Part shown: positions 50,410-58,727 of the stretch, one piece after another
How the letters are laid out: each line of letters starts with the position of its first letter
Numbering within the stretch: position 1 is the stretch's first letter
NCBI GenBank assembly: GCA_963711315.1
Contig: CAVQDQ010000004.1
Location: 649,445-713,444 of the forward strand
Reading direction: 5' to 3'
DNA from: PALSA-612 sp963711315
Lineage (GTDB): Bacteria > Actinomycetota > Thermoleophilia > Gaiellales > Gaiellaceae
Length of the DNA: 64,000 nucleotides
Position numbers and translations under genes: made by a program
Notes under the pieces: model-generated
The model's database searches: none
What the model was told of the DNA's origin: nothing
The model's input: only the letters and a program-made list of their open reading frames with translations

Positions 50410-50545
50410 GTGACGTACCGCGGACGATCCATCGGGTAGTCCCACGAACAGCGGCGCGAGGTCTGCGTCGACTGTGTACGTCTCGGTGCACACGACCACG
50501 CGCAGACACGACCGCGCGGGCGCTTCGGTGGAATGGTAACGACCG
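50410..50545 (-). pseudogene. Cupin-like gene remnant
   Basis: On the minus strand a fragment reads LTVVTIPPK and, in another frame, CTETYTVDADLAPLFVGLPD. This resembles the N-terminal strand region of small actinobacterial cupin proteins. The metal-binding histidines and the rest of the barrel are absent. The interval 50296-50759 holds nothing else convincing, so this appears to be a decayed gene between the hairpin and the PEP-enzyme operon. Confidence 0.3.
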
Positions 50546-50759
50546 TCAACTGAGTCTTTGAGATGGGCGCCTGGATCAGGCGCTCGAGGTTCGCGTCCGA
50601 GCTACCCCCGCGTTCCGTGGGGACGCGCGCCGGTTCTCCACACCAGTTGACTCGGAACACCCGAGAGACCTTGCGTGCAGGCCTTTCGTGTACACGTGCC
50701 GTCGCCATTTGTGAAACTCGCAGAAACTCGGTCATCTCCGAACGAGGAAAGGGGGCCAG

Positions 50760-52394
50760 ATGTCCGTCGAAGCAGCGAGCGAGCTTCGCTTCGATCCTCC
50801 CGGGCCGGGGTTCTGGGAGCAAGACGCCGTTCACTTCCCGCGCCCGGTCACGCGCTACTGGGCCGAGATGCACCCGGAGCCGTTCACGCGGGGCTTCCGC
50901 GAACTGACGAGCTACTACGGGATGCTGATCGATACGCTCGATTACCGGTACCTGGACGGCTTCGCCTACAAGACGGTGGTACCGGTTCCGGAGAGCGAGG
51001 TCCCCGCGCGCTTCCAGCGGGCGGAGGAAGCTCTTCAGGGGAAGCTCTGGCGAGAGCAGCTGCGCGAGTGGGACGAGACGTTCAAGCCCACATCGATCGC
51101 CGTGCACCGCGAGTTACAGTCGGTCGACCCCGACGCGCTCTCCGTCGAGGAGCTGGTCGCGTATCTGACGCGATGCCGCGACCACCACATCTCCATGATC
51201 TACCAGCACATGCGCCACACGGGTGCGGCGATGTTGCCGACCGGAGACTTCCTCGCGCACGTGGGTGACTGGACGGGCCTGCCACCGTCGGAGCTGCTCG
51301 GCCTGATGCGCGGCGCCTCCCCCGTCTCCTCGGGCGCGTCCTCGGAGCTCGAGCGGCTGATGGCGGCGATCACCGCGGATCCTGCTGCACGCGAGATCCT
51401 CGAGTCGGATGGCGACGCGGGCGAGGCGCTGGAGCAGCTGCGCTCGCTCGAGGGCGAAGCGGGGGCGGCCACGTCCGCGTATCTCGATCTGGTCGGCTAC
51501 CGGCTCCTCGACGGCTTCGACATCTCGGGCCGTTACGTGCTTGAGATGCCGGACACGCTCCTCCGCGCGATCCGCATCGCGGTGGAGGAGGAAGGGCCGG
51601 AGGAATCGGATGTCGATGCACGGATTGCCGACGTCCGCAACCAGGTGTCCGAGGAGCATCGCGCTGAGTTCGACAACCTGCTAGAGGAAGCCCGGCTCAC
51701 CTACCGCCTGCGAGACGAGCGCGGCGTCTTCAGCGATATCTGGGCATCTGGGATCATGCGGCGAGCCGTTATCGCCGGCGGCCGCCGCCTTGTCGCAAAC
51801 GGGCGCATCCAGGAGCCGGAGCACTTCGTCGACGCCGATTTCGCGGAGATGAAGGCGCTTCTCTCGGGCACCGGCGGACCATCGGCGGAGGAGCTCGCAG
51901 AGCGGCAAGCGTTCCGCACCTCTCAGACCGCCAAGGATGCCCCGGCAACGCTCGGCCCCACGCCGCCGCCTCCGCCCGACCCGAGCGGGCTCCCGCCTGG
52001 GGTCGCACGGATCATGCGGGCCATGATGACCGGGGTCGGCGAGATCTTCGGCAGCTCCCAGGCCGAGCACGAAGAGCGTCTTGTACGCGGGCTGGCTGCG
52101 AGCCCCGGCGTCTACGAGGGCCCCGCGCGCCTCGTCTCCGGGCCGACCGAGTTCGACCGCATCGTGAAGGGGGACGTGCTCGTGACCGAGTCGACGACCG
52201 AGGCGTTCAACATCCTGCTCCCGCTGCTCGGCGCGATCGTGACGGACGCCGGCGGGCTGCTCTCGCATGCGGCGATCGTCTCGCGCGAGTATGGGATGCC
52301 GGGCGTGGTCGGGACGCGAGAGGGGACGGGGCTGATCCCCGACGGGGCGAACGTTCGTGTCGACGGGGACGCCGGCGAGGTGGCGGTGCTCTGA
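50760..52394 (+). CDS. PEP-utilising enzyme, substrate-binding plus phosphohistidine (swivelling) half
   Basis: A 544-residue protein. The C-terminal 85 residues are the PEP-utilisers mobile domain, with the phospho-accepting histidine (about His503) in GGLLSHAAIVSREYGMPGVV. Residues 1-400 (FWEQDAVHFPRPVTRYWAEM and onward) are a helical domain like the central domain of rifampin phosphotransferase and related PEP-synthase-like enzymes. The ATP-grasp domain that normally precedes these is missing and is encoded by the next gene, which overlaps by one base (TGATG). AAAGGGGG precedes ATG 50760. It probably relays phosphate from the ATP-grasp partner to an unknown acceptor. Confidence 0.85.
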   Translation: MSVEAASELRFDPPGPGFWEQDAVHFPRPVTRYWAEMHPEPFTRGFRELTSYYGMLIDTLDYRYLDGFAYKTVVPVPESEVPARFQRAEEALQGKLWREQLREWDETFKPTSIAVHRELQSVDPDALSVEELVAYLTRCRDHHISMIYQHMRHTGAAMLPTGDFLAHVGDWTGLPPSELLGLMRGASPVSSGASSELERLMAAITADPAAREILESDGDAGEALEQLRSLEGEAGAATSAYLDLVGYRLLDGFDISGRYVLEMPDTLLRAIRIAVEEEGPEESDVDARIADVRNQVSEEHRAEFDNLLEEARLTYRLRDERGVFSDIWASGIMRRAVIAGGRRLVANGRIQEPEHFVDADFAEMKALLSGTGGPSAEELAERQAFRTSQTAKDAPATLGPTPPPPPDPSGLPPGVARIMRAMMTGVGEIFGSSQAEHEERLVRGLAASPGVYEGPARLVSGPTEFDRIVKGDVLVTESTTEAFNILLPLLGAIVTDAGGLLSHAAIVSREYGMPGVVGTREGTGLIPDGANVRVDGDAGEVAVL

Positions 52395-53677
52395 TGGAGG
52401 GCGTCGTTCCGCTCGAGCAGGCGCACGACGCGTCTCTGTTCGGCTCGAAGGCGGTCGGGCTGGGGGAGGCGGCGCGGTCGGGTCTGCCGCTCCCGCCCGG
52501 CGTCGCGCTCTCGGGCGCGGTTGTCGAGGCCGTCGCCGGTGGCGAGAAGCAGGCGATCGAGGACGTGGCAGAGCTGGTACGGCCACTCGGCAGCTCGCTC
52601 GCCGTGCGCTCGTCCGCGGTCGACGAGGACGGGGCGGAGGCGAGCTTCGCCGGGCAGCACATGACGCTGCTCAACGTGCCCGGGGTGGACGCGGTGGCGG
52701 ATGCGCTGAGGGAGATCTGGTGGTCGGCCAACTCCGACTCCGCGATTACCTACCGGCAGCGTGTCGGGCTCTTCAGGCGGCCCAGCGTCGGCGTCGTCGT
52801 CCAGTCGCTTCTCGATCCCGACTGCGCCGGCGTCATGTTCACCCGGAACCCCATCAACGGCGCCGACGAGCGCGTGATCGAGGCGAGCTGGGGGCTCGGC
52901 GAGGCCGTCGTCGCAGGGATGGTGATTCCGGACAACTTCCGCATCGACCGGTCCGGACAGATGCTGGAGTGCACTCCGGGCCTGAAGAAGATCGCGATCC
53001 GGACGCTTCCAGAGGGCGGCACGTTCGAGGAGAAGCTCTCACCCGAGCTCGTCGAGCAGCTTTGCCTGGACGACTCCCAGCTCGAGGACCTCCATGAGCT
53101 GGCCACCCGGTGTGAGGAGGCCTACGGCCCCGACCGGGACATCGAGTGGGCGATCGCCGACGGGAAGCTCTACCTGCTCCAGTGCAGGGCGATCACGCGA
53201 GCAGGCTCCGGCCCCGAGGAAACCGCGTCTGAGGGGGCTCCGATCGAGGTCGTACACGGCGTCCGTCTCTTCGCCGACCTGGAGCGCGACGAGGTCGCGC
53301 AGATCGCCCGCCTGTTCAAGGTGCGTCGCTTCCCGAAGGGCGAGACCGTGATCAAAGAAGGCTCGGGCGGTGCTGCGTTCTATGTGATCGAGTCGGGCGA
53401 GGCCACGGTCACGATCGGAGGCGAGCTGCGTGCGACGCTGGGGCCGGGCAACTACTTCGGCGAGGTCGCGCTGATCGACGAGGGGGAGCGCATCGCGACG
53501 GTTACCGCGGCCGAGGAGCTCGTCTGCTACGGGCTCACGCTCTGGGAGCTTCGCCCCCTCGTCGAGGAGAACGGCGTGATCGGCTGGAAGCTCCTGCAGA
53601 CGCTGGCCAAGAATCTACGCGAAGCTGAGCAGGTGATTGTGGATCTCCGCGGGCGGGCCTCGGCGGCCGGCGACTGA
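52394..53677 (+). CDS. PPDK/PEP-synthase ATP-grasp domain fused to a cyclic-nucleotide-binding domain
   Basis: A 427-residue protein. Residues 1-270 are the pyruvate phosphate dikinase N-terminal ATP-grasp module: LFGSKAVGLGEAARSGLPLP, SLAVRSSAVDEDGAEASFAG, CAGVMFTRNPINGADERVIE, SWGLGEAVVAGMVIPDNFRI and IEWAIADGKLYLLQCRAITR. Residues about 290-400 are a Crp-type cNMP-binding barrel: LFKVRRFPKGETVIKEGSGG, YVIESGEATVTIGGELRATL and the phosphate-cassette-like GNYFGEVALIDEGERIATVT. No DNA-binding domain follows. With the upstream gene it would reconstitute a split PEP-utilising enzyme whose ATP-dependent half is gated by cAMP or cGMP (inference). Confidence 0.88.
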   Translation: MEGVVPLEQAHDASLFGSKAVGLGEAARSGLPLPPGVALSGAVVEAVAGGEKQAIEDVAELVRPLGSSLAVRSSAVDEDGAEASFAGQHMTLLNVPGVDAVADALREIWWSANSDSAITYRQRVGLFRRPSVGVVVQSLLDPDCAGVMFTRNPINGADERVIEASWGLGEAVVAGMVIPDNFRIDRSGQMLECTPGLKKIAIRTLPEGGTFEEKLSPELVEQLCLDDSQLEDLHELATRCEEAYGPDRDIEWAIADGKLYLLQCRAITRAGSGPEETASEGAPIEVVHGVRLFADLERDEVAQIARLFKVRRFPKGETVIKEGSGGAAFYVIESGEATVTIGGELRATLGPGNYFGEVALIDEGERIATVTAAEELVCYGLTLWELRPLVEENGVIGWKLLQTLAKNLREAEQVIVDLRGRASAAGD

Positions 53678-53762
53678 GTACGCTCTGGATGCTACTCCCG
53701 GACGGGTGGCCTTCGCATACGCTGCTCGGACAACGCTCGACGTTCCAATAGGAGGAGGCGAG

Positions 53763-54155
53763 ATGAGCACAGTGGCAACTGAGAACGAGACGATTGCCGG
53801 CACGGTGCAGCTCTACATTGACGGGGTTGCGAAGGGCGACACCGCGAAGCTCGAGCAGGCGTTCCACCGGGATGCGCGAATGTTCGGCGCTGTCGACGGT
53901 CAGCGCTACGACGTCCCGATCAGCGAGATGTTCGCGATGGTTGAGTCACAACCGGCAGACACCGACGGCAGCTTCCGTGCGTCGATTCAGGTCGTCGCCG
54001 AGGAGGGTGACGCGGCGCTCGCGACCGTTGAGGAGCACGGCTTCTGGGGAACACTGTCCTTCGTCGACTACTTCTCGTTGACGCGCATCGACGGCATCTG
54101 GAAGATCGCCAACAAGACGTTCATGCAGACCGCCGGAACGCTCTCATCAAACTGA
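53763..54155 (+). CDS. Nuclear transport factor 2-like protein (lumazine-binding-2 type)
   Basis: A 130-residue small alpha+beta-barrel protein. AGGAGG at 53752-53757 places the start at ATG 53763. The pattern ETIAGTVQLYIDGVAKGDTA, then AFHRDARMFGAVDGQRYDVP, and the closing strand FVDYFSLTRIDGIWKIANKT matches putative lumazine-binding (NTF2-fold) proteins, which serve as enzymes or binding proteins. It follows the split PEP enzyme with an 85-base gap and may be co-transcribed, as a strong terminator lies right after it. No catalytic residues can be named. Confidence 0.8.
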   Translation: MSTVATENETIAGTVQLYIDGVAKGDTAKLEQAFHRDARMFGAVDGQRYDVPISEMFAMVESQPADTDGSFRASIQVVAEEGDAALATVEEHGFWGTLSFVDYFSLTRIDGIWKIANKTFMQTAGTLSSN

Positions 54156-54160
54156 GATAG

Positions 54161-54190
54161 GTGGGGCGCCACGCGGCGCCCCACACTTCT
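54161..54190 (+). terminator. Rho-independent-type terminator
   Basis: A perfect ten-base-pair stem (GTGGGGCGCC at 54161-54170 with GGCGCCCCAC at 54175-54184), loop ACGC, followed by ACTTCTTCTC. It sits six bases after the NTF2-like gene's stop and would end the PEP-enzyme operon transcript. Confidence 0.8.
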
Positions 54191-54247
54191 TCTCGGCTAG
54201 ACCTGGACACGAGCCCACGTCGGACGTACGGGAACCCGTCGGGTGTG

Positions 54248-54293
54248 CTTCTCGTAATCCCAAGGTCGCAGGTTTCGATACCTGCCCGGCCAA
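54248..54293 (+). other. Degenerate tRNA-Thr(CGT)-like 3' half
   Basis: The sequence runs from an anticodon loop CTCGTAA (anticodon CGT, threonine) through a TCCCA stem strand and variable region AAGGTC to a T-arm with a perfect GCAGG/CCTGC stem but an eight-base loop (TTTCGATA, one base too long), then CCGGCCAA. No 5' half matches upstream. The similar element at 41835-41880 is in the same orientation. The remaining interval 54294-54544 contains only a short open frame ending GEQIERW at 54459 that I do not call. Confidence 0.5.
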
Positions 54294-54544
54294 CCTCGCG
54301 AGAGAACATGTGGGACGTCGACGGCGCTCGTGCACGTGGCCGACGAGGGGGCGAACCCCACACGACGCTGCACCGCGGGTGCGTGCGCGGACCACGATCG
54401 ACCAGCGCTTGACCGACGAGCTCGACAACATGACCGGCGAGCAGATAGAAAGGTGGTGATCGTCAACTGATTTCGTGGGCATGAATGGCCTGTCCCGGAG
54501 AGCCTGTCGTCGTTCCCGCAAAGTCGACACGGAGCGACCCCGCG

Positions 54545-55654
54545 CTACCTGAAGCCGGACGAGCCAACTGGCGCACAGGGTAGTAACGCCGAAGTACGGC
54601 ACGCCGGCGAGTTGAGATCGACCTCAGCGGCTCCGCGCCTGCACGGTCGAGGCGCGTTGCCGAGCGCACGGAGCACCGGTAATCCGGCGAGGGCGGGTAC
54701 GAGCGGCAGCCAGAGGTTGAGAAGCCGGTAGCCGACCACGGCGAGGAGCGCAGGCGCTAGCTCGATCGCGAGCCAGCCAAGAGCAAAAGGCAGCAGCGCC
54801 TCGACCACGCCCGCTCCCCCGAGCGGCAACGTGCGCCGGGTCAGGGCATAACCCGTCGCATACCCGACGATCAGCTGGGCGACGGGCGGGCTGTGGGCGT
54901 AGAAGACATGAAGCGCCGCCCAGAGACAGAAGACGTCGCCGAGCCAGTAGAGCATCATCCCGGCAGGCCCGAGGCCGTGCGCAAGCGGCCGGCGGACGAG
55001 GCGGACCGTCAGGTCGAGCGCGTCGAGGCAGTTGTCGACCTGGCGTCGCCAGCCACTGCGCGCACGACGAAAGCGGCCCCGGAGCCGGAATACGACAAAT
55101 GCCAAGGCGAACCCGGCCGGGACACCGATCAGCCACGGAAGCGTCAGGCTCGCGCTGACCCCGCTCTGACCGAAGTAGACGATGCCCGCCGCGATCGCAG
55201 TCGCCGGGGCGAGCACGGCGTACTCCAGCGCCCCAATGCCGAGTACCCGTGCGCGCGCCTGGCTCGGCGACAGGCCTGCGCGCTCCAGCGCCGCGCGGTC
55301 GAGCGCGAACCCTCCTGCATGGACAAACACGCCGAATCCCGTGGCGACCATCGCGGCCGCCTTCGGTGCCTCGAGCTGCGTGCCACCCTCGGCGCGTACG
55401 ACCTCGCGATAGGCGAGCGTGTAGCCGACATACGCGACCACCTGGCCCGCCAAAGCAAGAACCAGCCATTGCCAGTCCGGGTGGAGCAAGGTTTGTCGCA
55501 CTTCGGTGAAGCCCGCCGCCCAGGCCACTCCGACGGACGCTCCGAACGCAAGCGTGCCGGCGGCGGCGACAGACAGCACGACACGATTCCTAGTTCCCAC
55601 CTGTTTCTCTAGCCACGATTCATGGCGCCCAGATCGGCTCACAGCTGTTCGCAT
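54545..55654 (-). CDS. UPF0104/lysylphosphatidylglycerol-synthase-TM flippase-like membrane protein
   Basis: A 369-residue polytopic protein with about eight hydrophobic segments. The pattern WLVLALAGQVVAYVGYTLAY, GFGVFVHAGGFALDRAALER and the C-terminal RTLPLGGAGVVEALLPFALG (P-x-G-G-x-G-x-x-E) is the hallmark of the LPG_synthase_TM/UPF0104 family. These are integral membrane lipid-transport or flippase-like domains that occur alone in actinobacteria. The last 30 residues are cytoplasmic and unrelated. It has no operon partner here. The exact lipid is unknown. Confidence 0.8.
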   Translation of the reverse strand: MRTAVSRSGRHESWLEKQVGTRNRVVLSVAAAGTLAFGASVGVAWAAGFTEVRQTLLHPDWQWLVLALAGQVVAYVGYTLAYREVVRAEGGTQLEAPKAAAMVATGFGVFVHAGGFALDRAALERAGLSPSQARARVLGIGALEYAVLAPATAIAAGIVYFGQSGVSASLTLPWLIGVPAGFALAFVVFRLRGRFRRARSGWRRQVDNCLDALDLTVRLVRRPLAHGLGPAGMMLYWLGDVFCLWAALHVFYAHSPPVAQLIVGYATGYALTRRTLPLGGAGVVEALLPFALGWLAIELAPALLAVVGYRLLNLWLPLVPALAGLPVLRALGNAPRPCRRGAAEVDLNSPACRTSALLPCAPVGSSGFR

Positions 55655-55680
55655 ACCGCCGGCTGCCGGCCCGCAAACGC

Positions 55681-56028
55681 GTGCTTGGGAACCGAGCCGG
55701 CCGAACGAAGAGTCCCGTGCCCAGATTGAGGACGTCGAACTGCGCGACGCCTAGCATCCGGCGGCGCGGCCGGGGCCGCGGGTTCGAATACATCGACGTC
55801 CTCGGAACGCTCCTCTTTCGCATCTGGATCGACTACGTCGCCGACTACAAGAGCCCGACGAGCGCGCTCACGACCCTGCTCGTGCTGACCGGCTACTTCC
55901 TAATGCTCTCGTCGGTCTTCCTCGTCTGCGCCCAGCTCGACGAGCTCCTGCGCGTGAAGACGCGGGGGCGGGCGCGAAGCGGCGCCGAAATCGTCCGCGC
56001 CGTCAGGCGGTGGCGGTATGCAAGATAG
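55681..56028 (+). CDS. Small hypothetical membrane protein
   Basis: A 115-codon frame; the convincing part is residues 35-115. It has GFEYIDVLGTLLFRIWIDYV, then TSALTTLLVLTGYFLMLSSV and FLVCAQLDELLRVKTRGRAR, one membrane helix flanked by an amphipathic helix and a basic tail. The start is uncertain because the first 30 codons look non-conserved. It lies between UPF0104 and CorA without overlap. No family recognised. Confidence 0.4.
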   Translation: MLGNRAGRTKSPVPRLRTSNCATPSIRRRGRGRGFEYIDVLGTLLFRIWIDYVADYKSPTSALTTLLVLTGYFLMLSSVFLVCAQLDELLRVKTRGRARSGAEIVRAVRRWRYAR

Positions 56029-56100
56029 CGGTGTTCGACCGGCGGTTCTACGCCTCTCGCAGCTCCTAGCCGAGCCTGAGGATCGTGCCCCCTCCGCGTC

Positions 56101-57066
56101 CTAGATCCACTGGCGGAGCCGTGCCGCCACGAACACGGCGGCCATCATCGAGAAGATCGCTGCGAGCACGATCCAGAAGAGCACGTCGTACTCGAAGAAG
56201 CCCAGCCTGAAGTTCATCCCCAGGATGCCCGCGACGAGCGCACCGGGCAGAAACAGCATTGAGCCGAGCGTGAGCACCTTCATGATTTCGTTGGTGCGCT
56301 GCTCGGTTCTCGCGTGCAGCACGTCGAAGGAGCCGACGACCGAGTCGCGACAGTCGCGTGCGCTCTGAATGGTGTCGTCCAAGCGAGACCGCAGTGAGGC
56401 AAAGCGCTCGGCATGGCTCGAGTCGGCGATCGCCGCGAGCTCGGGGCGCGTGAGGGCGAGGATCAGCTCGCGGTGGGACACGAGCGCGGCGCGAAGATCC
56501 CGGATCTCTCGGCGAAGCCTCACGAGTTGAAGGAGACACTCGTCCGGATCCGCGGGGGAGTTCTCCAGCAGGTCCGCCTCGATCTCCGCAAGATCGTCCT
56601 CGATGCGATCGAAGGCCTCCATGTACTCGTTCAGCACCCATTCGAGCATCGTGGCGAGGAATTCGAGCCCGTCGAGCATGCCCGTTTCGCCAGACCCGTC
56701 CGCTGCGCGCTCGCGGAAGTTCTCGATCACCTCGACGTCTGGGGTATGGGCCGTCACCAGCCAGTGCTCGGAGACGAGACAGTCGATCGCGCAGAGGTCG
56801 GAGCTTCCTTTCGCCGAGGGTGCGTACGCCCTGACGTGCAGGTATTCGCCGAAGTCTCCGAAGTACGGCCCGTCATCGTCTGCGGAGAGTCGTTCCCGGC
56901 TCTCTTCGGCGAGGTCGAAGGACCTCGCCAGATCGTCGACCTCGTGTTCGTCAGGCCGTGAGAGGTCGATCCAGAGGAGAGACTTCCTGCCGAGCCGGCC
57001 GACGAGTGACTCCCAGTCGTCGACCTTCTGGGCCCGATCGCGGTCGAAGAGCACGGCCTGGTCCAT
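56101..57066 (-). CDS. corA: CorA-family Mg2+/divalent cation channel
   Basis: A 321-residue pentameric channel subunit. The large N-terminal cytoplasmic funnel (about 1-260) includes LWIDLSRPDEHEVDDLARSF, a long coiled helix (LENSPADPDECLLQLVRLRR) and MKVLTLGSMLFLPGALVAGI at the start of TM1. The ion-selectivity signature GMN is present in LGMNFRLGFFEYD, then TM2 follows and ends basic (AARLRQWI). It carries out electrophoretic uptake of Mg2+ or Co2+. It is monocistronic, with a 39-base gap to the UdgX-like gene on the same strand. Confidence 0.93.
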   Translation of the reverse strand: MDQAVLFDRDRAQKVDDWESLVGRLGRKSLLWIDLSRPDEHEVDDLARSFDLAEESRERLSADDDGPYFGDFGEYLHVRAYAPSAKGSSDLCAIDCLVSEHWLVTAHTPDVEVIENFRERAADGSGETGMLDGLEFLATMLEWVLNEYMEAFDRIEDDLAEIEADLLENSPADPDECLLQLVRLRREIRDLRAALVSHRELILALTRPELAAIADSSHAERFASLRSRLDDTIQSARDCRDSVVGSFDVLHARTEQRTNEIMKVLTLGSMLFLPGALVAGILGMNFRLGFFEYDVLFWIVLAAIFSMMAAVFVAARLRQWI

Positions 57067-57105
57067 TTGCAGGTTTTTCCCGCATCCGCCCCTCCGGAAA
57101 CGACG

Positions 57106-57755
57106 TCAGGCGTTGCGCCGTCGAATGCCCGCGAGCGTCCTGCGCGCGAGCCGGAGGTCGTCGAGCAGCTCCGCGCGCCGCACGCCGCGCTCTTCGCCGG
57201 CTCGGAGAACAGCGGAGGGATGAAGCGTGACGAGCGCGGGAATCCCCTGCTCGAGCCGAACGGCCTTCCCTCTCAATGCACCCACTCGCGCCGAGCGGCC
57301 GAGCAGCGCCTGCGCCGCGGTCGCGCCGAGACAGACGACCAGCTCGGGCTCTACGGCAGCGAGCTCGAGCGCGAGCCAGTGGCCGCACGCCTTCACCTCG
57401 GTCCAGTTCGGCTTGTCGTGGATGCGCTTCTTTCCGCCGGCCGACGGGCGCCAGTTGAAGTGCTTGACGGCGTTCGTGAGATACGTCTCCTTATCAGCGA
57501 TCTTTGCCTCGGTGAGGAGCTTGCGGAGGAGCTTCCCGGCCGGGCCGACGAACGGATGGCCCTCTACTCCCCTCGACGTCGCCGGGTTGCTCGCCGACGA
57601 GCATCAGCTGCCGGGGCTGGCCCCTCTCCGAAGACGGTCTGCGTGCCGAGCTTCCACAGGTCGCAGCGCTTGCAGTCCGCTGCCTCGCGACGGAGCTTCG
57701 CGATCCGCCGGTCTTGCGTCACTTTGACGCGGAGTCGGCCGTCCGTGACGCGCAA
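57106..57755 (-). pseudogene. UdgX-like uracil-DNA glycosylase, two frameshifts
   Basis: A family 4-related uracil-DNA glycosylase. The 5' part has cysteine ligands CKRCDLW and TQTVFGEGP. After a shift near 57600-57610 it reads LMLVGEQPGDVEG, and after another near 57570-57580 GHPFVGPAGKLLRKLL, then AGGKKRIHDKPNW and VTLHPSAVLR. GEQPGD plus a K-R/K-R-I-H loop identifies the UdgX branch, whose loop histidine forms a covalent bond with uracil-containing DNA. The histidine is kept, with KKRIH instead of KRRIH. The start could be 57755 or GTG 57722. The shifts are probably sequence errors. Confidence 0.82.
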
Positions 57756-58000
57756 GGCAGCGAAGCGCCCCGCGAATTCGGGCCCAAGAAGGGGAGGTAT
57801 CGAGTGGTCGGCGTCGAGACACGAGGGCGAAGGTGCGCGGCGGACGCTGCTCCCGGATCGTGTGCTCGGACGCGGCTCCCTCTCTCTGCGCAGGAAGTCT
57901 TCACGCCGACATCGGACGCGTGGGATCGTTAACCCGGCCGCTGTCCCGTTCGCCGCCGAGGCCTCGTCGAAGGCCGCATCTGCGTGCCGTCAACGTCGCT

Positions 58001-58495
58001 TCAAGCTTTCTCGTTCGGGTCCTCTCGGGCCGCCAGCTTGAGGGAAGCTTCCGTCACACGGGCGTAGTGATGTTCCTGGATGGGCAGAGCCCACGACACC
58101 AGTTCGCCTATCTCCGCCGAACCTGCTTTCTCGTTCAGCCTCTTGAGCACCGACCAATGGCCGACTTCGCCAGCCTCGGCCATAGTCAGGAATTCGAAGC
58201 CGTCGAGCACGTCGGAGTCCTCGTCGAGATAGGTCGACATCATCTCAGCGCCCTTGCCCTTGGTTGCCCGTGCCTCTTCGAGGATCGCCGTCTTCTTCCC
58301 GTCAAGTGTTCCCGCTAGCTCCGTGCAGCGTCTCTCGGTTTCGGCCGCTTCCTCGTGCATCTGCTGGAGCCTCGAGGCCAGCTCAGGATCCTCGTCTTTG
58401 GCGAGAGTGACCACCTTCTCGGTCGCCGCCTGGGCCGCCATCGCCAAGCCAGTCACTTCCGCCAGCTTGGTCTCGAGTTTCGTCAATTCCGCCAC
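58001..58495 (-). CDS. Ferritin-like four-helix protein (DUF892-like)
   Basis: A 164-residue all-helical protein. Four amphipathic helices can be traced: LETKLAEVTGLAMAAQAATE, ELASRLQQMHEEAAETERRC, a central AEMMSTYLDEDSDVLDGFEF and a final helix with GELVSWALPIQEHHYARVTE. Glu/His pairs (EEAAETE, HHYARV) lie where ferritin-like proteins bind metal, similar to YciE/YciF-type stress proteins. No signal peptide. It may be iron- or stress-related, but the metal site is not certain. The region 57756-58000 upstream of UdgX contains nothing I can support. Confidence 0.65.
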   Translation of the reverse strand: MAELTKLETKLAEVTGLAMAAQAATEKVVTLAKDEDPELASRLQQMHEEAAETERRCTELAGTLDGKKTAILEEARATKGKGAEMMSTYLDEDSDVLDGFEFLTMAEAGEVGHWSVLKRLNEKAGSAEIGELVSWALPIQEHHYARVTEASLKLAAREDPNEKA

Positions 58496-58556
58496 CTCAA
58501 CCCCCTATCTCGTGGACTCCGCCCGGCTATCGCTGCTCCGAGCCGTTCTTTGCCGG

Positions 58557-58727
58557 TCAGTACCAGCGGCCACGCGCGAATCCGCCAAAGGCGACTAGCC
58601 CGACGACCCCGACGATGATTCCGATGATGAGGCTCCAGAAGATCGCGATGACAATGCCTGCGATCACAAGCGCCCCTCCGAGCGTAATCCCGAAGCCCTT
58701 GGTACCGGTGGTCGTTCCGTTCGCCAT
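58557..58727 (-). CDS. Small Gly-rich membrane protein
   Basis: A 56-residue protein starting at ATG 58727, preceded by an AGGAGGAG ribosome-binding site. After a short polar head (ANGTTTGTKGFG) it has two hydrophobic stretches, LGGALVIAGIVIAIFWSLII and GIIVGVVGLVAFGGF, with a basic end. It resembles small hydrophobic stress-linked proteins of actinobacteria, but no family is assigned. It is 61 bases upstream of the ferritin-like gene on the same strand and may be co-transcribed with it. Confidence 0.6.
   Translation of the reverse strand: MANGTTTGTKGFGITLGGALVIAGIVIAIFWSLIIGIIVGVVGLVAFGGFARGRWY

Noticed and set aside
54391..54459. Short open frame ending GEQIERW
   Set aside because: Too short, no ribosome-binding site and no recognisable family; kept only as part of the gene-poor interval.
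55770..55800. T-arm-like GGGTTCGAAT sequence suggesting a tRNA
   Set aside because: No acceptor, D-arm or anticodon arm can be built around it, and it falls in a small membrane protein frame.
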